Source: Terebella lapidaria (Eukaryota > Annelida > Polychaeta > Terebellida > Terebellidae). Taken from it: a stretch of 64,000 nt of DNA. Below are positions 59,491-64,000 of the stretch, in pieces (position 1 is the stretch's first letter; each line of letters begins with the position of its first letter). The notes beneath the pieces are model-generated. The model made no database searches, had not been told where the DNA came from, and saw only the letters and a list, made by a program, of their open reading frames with translations. The stretch is taken from positions 23,597,667-23,661,666 of the forward strand of contig OX424568.1 in NCBI GenBank assembly GCA_949152475.1. The letters are read 5' to 3'. Made by a program: the position numbers and the translations under genes.

Positions 59491-61320
59491 CAATCTCTGA
59501 TTGTCTCGTTTTCTATTGTTTTCAATATTACTTTTTTCCTGATGATCTCAGGGCTTCAGTTCGTGCACTGGGTTCATCTACGCCTCCAGGATATCGCTTG
59601 GTACCATTCACACGCTTGAATTAGCAGTCACTCTTGTGGCACTCCCCCTTGCACAACGAGATAGAGCATATTTTGGGGTGGATTAAGGAGCCACAGTTTC
59701 CTCGACGAGTGCACCCATTGGGTCATCACTCTGTACCACATTTCAGTTTGGACGTGACCTTGAGATTTTCGATCCAAGGTCATTAAGGACAAGTTCAGAG
59801 TCACCAAACGGTGTGCTATATGACTTCAAATTGTTCATACATGTAGAACATGCCATTTCAGTCTGTTGAACTATTTGAGTCTACATTTTGGGCCTTAAAT
59901 CGAGGCATGAGATAAACAATTCATAACATCATGCATTTGTGAGATTAGAGAAACAGTTGCTGGATTCTTTTGAGCAAACTGCCAAAAGGTGTAATTTTTG
60001 GTATTTTTGGCCTTTTGGGTTTACATTTTCGAGTGACTATAAGCATTCCATCTTTATCATTGCAGATGGCCAGGAACGTTATGCTTTAGTAAAACAAAAT
60101 AAGAGAGGATTTTAAGTTTAAATCAGCGAGTAGTGTTTCGTCAAAACACCAGACAAATCACCGACGCTAGAAAAACGCCACTCAAAACGTCGACGCCGCC
60201 AACTCGCGCCAGGGTAACGGCAAGTGAAGAACCCAATCAAAGGGGCCATAATGTAAAATCAATTTGATTGTTTTAAAACTTTTGGACAAACATCAATATA
60301 TAGGGCATTATGCATTTTGAATACACAAATATTGGATTAAATATTCTCCTCAATATGGAATTAAGGGTAATTTTGACCACAAAATACCTACAATGGGTAA
60401 TTTTTGGTCATTTTCACTGATCAGTTGTGAGATTATCGTTTCAAAAGATTCACCGGTGCGCGTTGACAAGTTGCACTGGAAAACAGACTGCTGTACTCCT
60501 AGAGAGCTTGAAGATAGGGCTTGGATATTGGGAAATCATGTGTTGCGATTTGTGTATTGACCTTGAGTTTGATCTTCATTGACCTTGAAAGGTCAAAACA
60601 GCCATTTTGAGGTTTGGAAATGCCCACTTTACACTTGGTCTTTTCTGGAAATTTGATGATTTTTAATATTTTTATTTCAGAACGTGTCAGTTAGGGCACT
60701 TCGCTTTTGCAATAATAGAATGATGGAGCGCCTAGAATTTCCCCATAAGGCCCGATACATAAGCCAGAAAGGCCCCAAATAGTATGATAATCGCAAAATT
60801 GGTCTTTGGGACCAAAACACCATTTTTACGGGAAAAGAATGCTACTCTGTTTTTTACTCGTAAACAATTCTTGACGCGAAAACAAATAATTCGGGAAGAG
60901 AATGCATGGCAGATCAGTAGAAGCCATCGCAGGTTTATATTACATATATAAGCATAATAGGCATGGGACCATCTTTCGGTGAACTTGACCAAAGATTATA
61001 TCGAGTGGTAATTGTCGATGTAAATTTGAAGTGAATAATGTAAATTGACCGATACAAAACTGCTTATAGATAAAGTTTATGCTTGTATTATGAGCATATA
61101 GAGAGTCACATCATTGGTTCTTTTGGTGACCTTGAATTTTGACCCAGAAAAATCCCTCTCCGGTAGCCCTTGCGACCTTGAGCTAATTTTTTAAAACGTA
61201 TTTTTATGCAAAATTCAAGAAGGAAGATTCGACTGTAAACTTTGGAGATGGAAATGTTGACGGGCGACGGACACCGTGCCATGTCAATAGGTTTAATCGG
61301 AGTTGGGACCAACTTAAAAC
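59491..61320. repeat. Diverged dispersed repeats with AAGGTCA words, no gene recognised
   Basis: A second terminus of the 54.56-57.71 kb family (ATGTCAATAGGTTTAATCGG) lies near 61.28-61.32 kb. The stretch 60.5-60.8 kb resembles 54.96-55.27 kb (GCTTGAAGATAGGGCTTGGATATTG-type words). These are old copies of the same repeat family; the left boundary was not found. Confidence 0.5.
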
Positions 61321-61600
61321 AGGTGGTTCAACCGAGATGTTAGTGTCGGGCGATTATGTTTGATCTGCAAAGTGTCAGCACAAATAAACGTGTAATCAGA
61401 AATCTATGAGATTCACTGATTGAAACTATATAAGTGTACGTACGTAAGCGGCAAACATTGATATTGACATTGATTCTCCATGTACAAATATCTGACATAC
61501 AAACGCATAAATGGAATACACTCGATAATTATAATCAATATTGTGGGAAACATATTGACTTTCCGAACATTTATGCAAAACTTAGTTTTTACTTTTCACC

Positions 61601-62689
61601 ATGATATCGAGAAAACTGTTTTTCATTGTTTTAGGTATGTTGTCGATTTGTCATTTTGTATATCATGGAGTCGTAGAACGGGCAGACACTGCCAACAGTG
61701 AAACTTCACTGCAGAGAGTGAGGATGATGTCTAATAGTGAACCTAGTGCTTCTTTGGAGACCATCAAGATTGGTACCAACACAACTGGGAATATTCCGAA
61801 AGCCCCATGCAATGTGTCCAAAGCAACCCTCACTAAAAGTCAATCCGAAACTTTTGTTGCTGAATCACTCCAGGGCGGCTCCCTAGACTATGTTGGAGTT
61901 AAACCGCGCTGCAACTTCAAACAGCGGCGCCTCAAGGTCCGAGCCATGTGCTTGAGGTCTCCTCCTCCTCGCCAGAACACGCTGTTTGCCAACAAGACAT
62001 CGCCTAAACCAGGACTGGCCCTGACGATAGGACTACTTCACCACCAACAGAAGGTGCTAGGGTGTCTCATCAGCAAGGTGGCTACGACTGCCTGGATGCT
62101 CTACGTAAGAAAACAGTTGCCTGGCAAAGGGAAGCGAGGGAGGACATACGGCATCCCACTGGAGGATGTCCACGGGGAATACTCTCACTATCGGAAGTAT
62201 ATCGTAGTTAAGCACCCTCTCCAGCGGCTGGTGTCTGCTTACTACGAGACAGTGGAGAAGCGCGGGTTGTACGGAGGCATCTCCTTCCTGGAGTTCCTGG
62301 AACGACTGGCAAGTGGAGAGTTCGTGGACAAAGACGAGCACTGGGCGCGATACAGCTCCTACTGTCACCCTTGTGATGTCACGTACGATTTCATACTCAA
62401 GATGGAAACTCTAGATGAGGATTTGCCAATATTTGCACGGTACATCAATCTCAATGCCAGTACTAGGTTGTTCGTAAAAAATAGGAATAAGTTTTACAGA
62501 CCAGGACAGGCAGTGGAGCAAAACAATTTGTACAAGTATGACATATTCCTCAGGACAATCAGTGAACAGCACCCGACATTGTTCCAAAAGGTTCTGGATC
62601 TGTACAAGGCAGACATGGACATGTTCGGGTACAGTTGGAGCAAGCAAGGAAACAGCTCGTGTCTATTCTCGGATATTGACTGTTGCTAG
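61601..62689 (+). CDS. Carbohydrate sulfotransferase, HNK-1ST/CHST8-14 family, intronless
   Basis: A 362-residue type II Golgi membrane protein is predicted. A short cytoplasmic MISRK is followed by a membrane anchor at about 6-22, a stem (about 25-135), and a Sulfotransfer_2-type catalytic domain. PAPS-binding sites are visible: a 5'-phosphosulfate loop CLISKVATTAW (155-165, with K159) and a 3'-phosphate site VVKHPLQRLVSAYY (202-215). Also present are HW (247-248), CHPCDVTYDFILKMETLDED (255-274) and a C-terminal YKADMDMFGY. Candidate N-glycosylation sites are N60, N71, N131, N285 and N351. The family transfers sulfate from PAPS to GalNAc, dermatan, chondroitin or glucuronyl acceptors in the Golgi lumen; the acceptor here is unknown. 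The start is fixed by an in-frame TAG at 61583-61585. The single exon is typical of lineage-expanded invertebrate members. Confidence 0.93.
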   Translation: MISRKLFFIVLGMLSICHFVYHGVVERADTANSETSLQRVRMMSNSEPSASLETIKIGTNTTGNIPKAPCNVSKATLTKSQSETFVAESLQGGSLDYVGVKPRCNFKQRRLKVRAMCLRSPPPRQNTLFANKTSPKPGLALTIGLLHHQQKVLGCLISKVATTAWMLYVRKQLPGKGKRGRTYGIPLEDVHGEYSHYRKYIVVKHPLQRLVSAYYETVEKRGLYGGISFLEFLERLASGEFVDKDEHWARYSSYCHPCDVTYDFILKMETLDEDLPIFARYINLNASTRLFVKNRNKFYRPGQAVEQNNLYKYDIFLRTISEQHPTLFQKVLDLYKADMDMFGYSWSKQGNSSCLFSDIDCC

Positions 62690-63180
62690 TTCAATAGCTG
62701 GTAATCGATGTGTTAAAAAATTAAATCGTCCAATAAAATAAATGTTATCGGCTTCACTGAGGCTTATATTTTGTGTAACTTGAGACTACACACAATTGAA
62801 CAGTGCACTACGTGATTGAATTTCATACAGCTCGTAGAGAGATGCGGATATCAGATCATCAGCATCGCTAGAATTGAGGAGCCGAACTCTTGTCAGATTG
62901 GCACTATTGATGAAGGGTCTGTCTTTGGGAAAAAAAATAGCCCAAGGGCTAAGATGGGTTACCAGAAAATACATCTATATGTTTTATATTTTAGATACTG
63001 TATTAGTCACTCTGTCGAGTGACCTTGGAAATAAGGTCATTAGTCAAATTCAAGGTCACGAGAATATTCAACATATTATGGATTTGGATAGGTATTGAGA
63101 CCCTCTATCAGTAGGACCCCAGGCAATTGAAATTCGCATGATTTTAGTGCCCGTCTCACTTTTTATTATATTTTTATTTT
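62690..63180. other. CHST 3' region and repeat end
   Basis: AATAAA words at about 62733 and 62737 are polyadenylation candidates shortly after the stop. At 62930-62965 the repeat end AAAATAGCCCAAGGGCTAAGATGGGTTACC occurs, also seen near 31.94 and 55.74 kb, followed by a GTCAAATTCAAGGTCACGAG word. Confidence 0.5.
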
Positions 63181-63835
63181 AAAGACGAAACAACTCTGTC
63201 CTAATATGAAATTGCACAATATGGCAACGCTCGTTTGGACACATGATTTCTCCCAGAATCCTGCCCCAGGATTCCCTCAGAATGCGCCAGACCATATAAA
63301 GGTATTTAGCTTCTCGGGCCCTTGAACGGGCCCCAGTCCCCACGCATATTTTTAGTTGTTTGAAGACAAAAACCACTTTGTTCCAGTTTAAAATTGCACA
63401 GCATACCAATGTTCGTTTTGACACAGGATCGCCCCCCAAAATGCGCTTAAAACCATACCATCTAATAGGTATTCAGCTTCTGGGGCCCGATCAAGGGTCC
63501 CCACGCATTTAGTTGGGAATATGAAAAAAAAAAGTTATGCCATGCTGTTTACCATATGCCATAAAAAAATTACGCCATGCTCTATATTATGATGAAGATA
63601 GGGTGAAAGAAAAATCACTCAGATACCAGCATCAGAAATTTCACATGATAATAGCGCATGTCTAAAACTTTTTATCATGTTTTCAGGTGATAGATAAACC
63701 AACTCCGTTCTAGTTAAAAATTGCACAAAATAGCAACACTTTTTGGGACACATGATTGCCCCAGAATGCGCCGAAGACCATCTAGAGGTATTCAGCTACT
63801 AGGGCCCAGAACCCACGCCGGTGTCTGTGTCCCAC
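63181..63835. repeat. Diverged tandem triplicate, units about 150-180 bp
   Basis: Units at about 63181-63350, 63361-63510 and 63690-63835 share the order TCTGTCC/TTCCAG/TTCTAG, ATTGCACA, ACACATGAT/ACACAGGAT, AGAATGCG/AAATGCGC, GGTATTCAGCT, GGGCCC, CCCACGC. Confidence 0.65.
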
Positions 63836-64000
63836 GCTGGTGTAGGTTGTAGGCCATTGCACTCATTCAAATACTTATGCGTTGCACTTTCTTGATCAGT
63901 ATTTGTTATAATGTCCAGTAAATAAATATATACGGGTCACAACCGTAGTTGCTTGATTGCGAGTCATAAGATTCAAATATCTAAGGAAATATCATTATAA

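Noticed and set aside
62057-62647. Antisense frames inside the sulfotransferase gene
   Set aside because: They are shadows of the sense frame, which carries recognisable PAPS-binding motifs.
1-64000. tRNA and rRNA genes
   Set aside because: No convincing A-box and B-box pair or rRNA stretch was recognised on reading. A covariance-model scan would be decisive.

Overview
The window is AT-rich, intron-bearing animal DNA. It has GT-AG introns, host genes with clear human orthologues, and many marine-invertebrate repeats: runs of AGGTCA half-sites, ACATGTACATGTA-type words, Penelope-like reverse transcriptases and tandem-repeat-bearing non-autonomous elements. A mollusc, perhaps a bivalve, fits best, because expanded Mab-21/cGAS-like families and this kind of Penelope RT are common there. 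A lancelet or another marine invertebrate cannot be excluded from sequence alone.

Layout. 1-8.6 kb is a gene-free, very diverged array with units of about 1.5-1.8 kb. 8.6-32 kb is an immune-gene neighbourhood built from copies of one single-exon Mab-21/cGAS-like receptor (cGLR) locus: an intact gene (15541-17052), a 5'-truncated copy (18029-18678), a first-exon relic (19451-19500), a full-length pseudogene (29175-30945), and an inverted relic of the downstream flank (8.6-8.98 kb). Between them lie three Penelope-like copies (two forming a 2.8-kb inverted pair at 22.8-25.7 kb), a Ty3/Gypsy integrase fossil, a 1.0-kb TIR element, and the first of two elements carrying about 147-bp tandem repeats. 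32-35 kb holds a LINE fragment and 134-bp tandem repeats.

36.7-53.4 kb holds two host genes in head-to-head order: LHFPL6-like (minus strand, 3 coding exons, 222 aa) and COG6 (plus strand, 17 coding exons, 643 aa). Their start codons are 974 bp apart. LHFPL6 and COG6 are also divergent neighbours on human chromosome 13q, so this looks like a deeply conserved pair. The 9.8-kb intron 1 of LHFPL6 is packed with insertions: a 6.4-kb TIR element that contains a 2.9-kb element with fourteen 147-bp monomers and a 487-bp foldback element filled with a 21-bp palindromic repeat.

54.5-61.3 kb contains further TIR elements and a 336-bp tandem repeat with perfect 14-bp X-box palindromes. 61601-62689 is an intronless carbohydrate sulfotransferase of the HNK-1ST/CHST8-14 family. 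The end of the window is diverged repeats.

Functionally, COG6 (Golgi tethering) and the CHST-type sulfotransferase (Golgi lumen) are both secretory-pathway genes, but nothing suggests they are co-regulated. The cGLR cluster is the most likely innate-immune content. The 147-bp-monomer elements and the palindromic foldback element are the most unusual non-coding structures.
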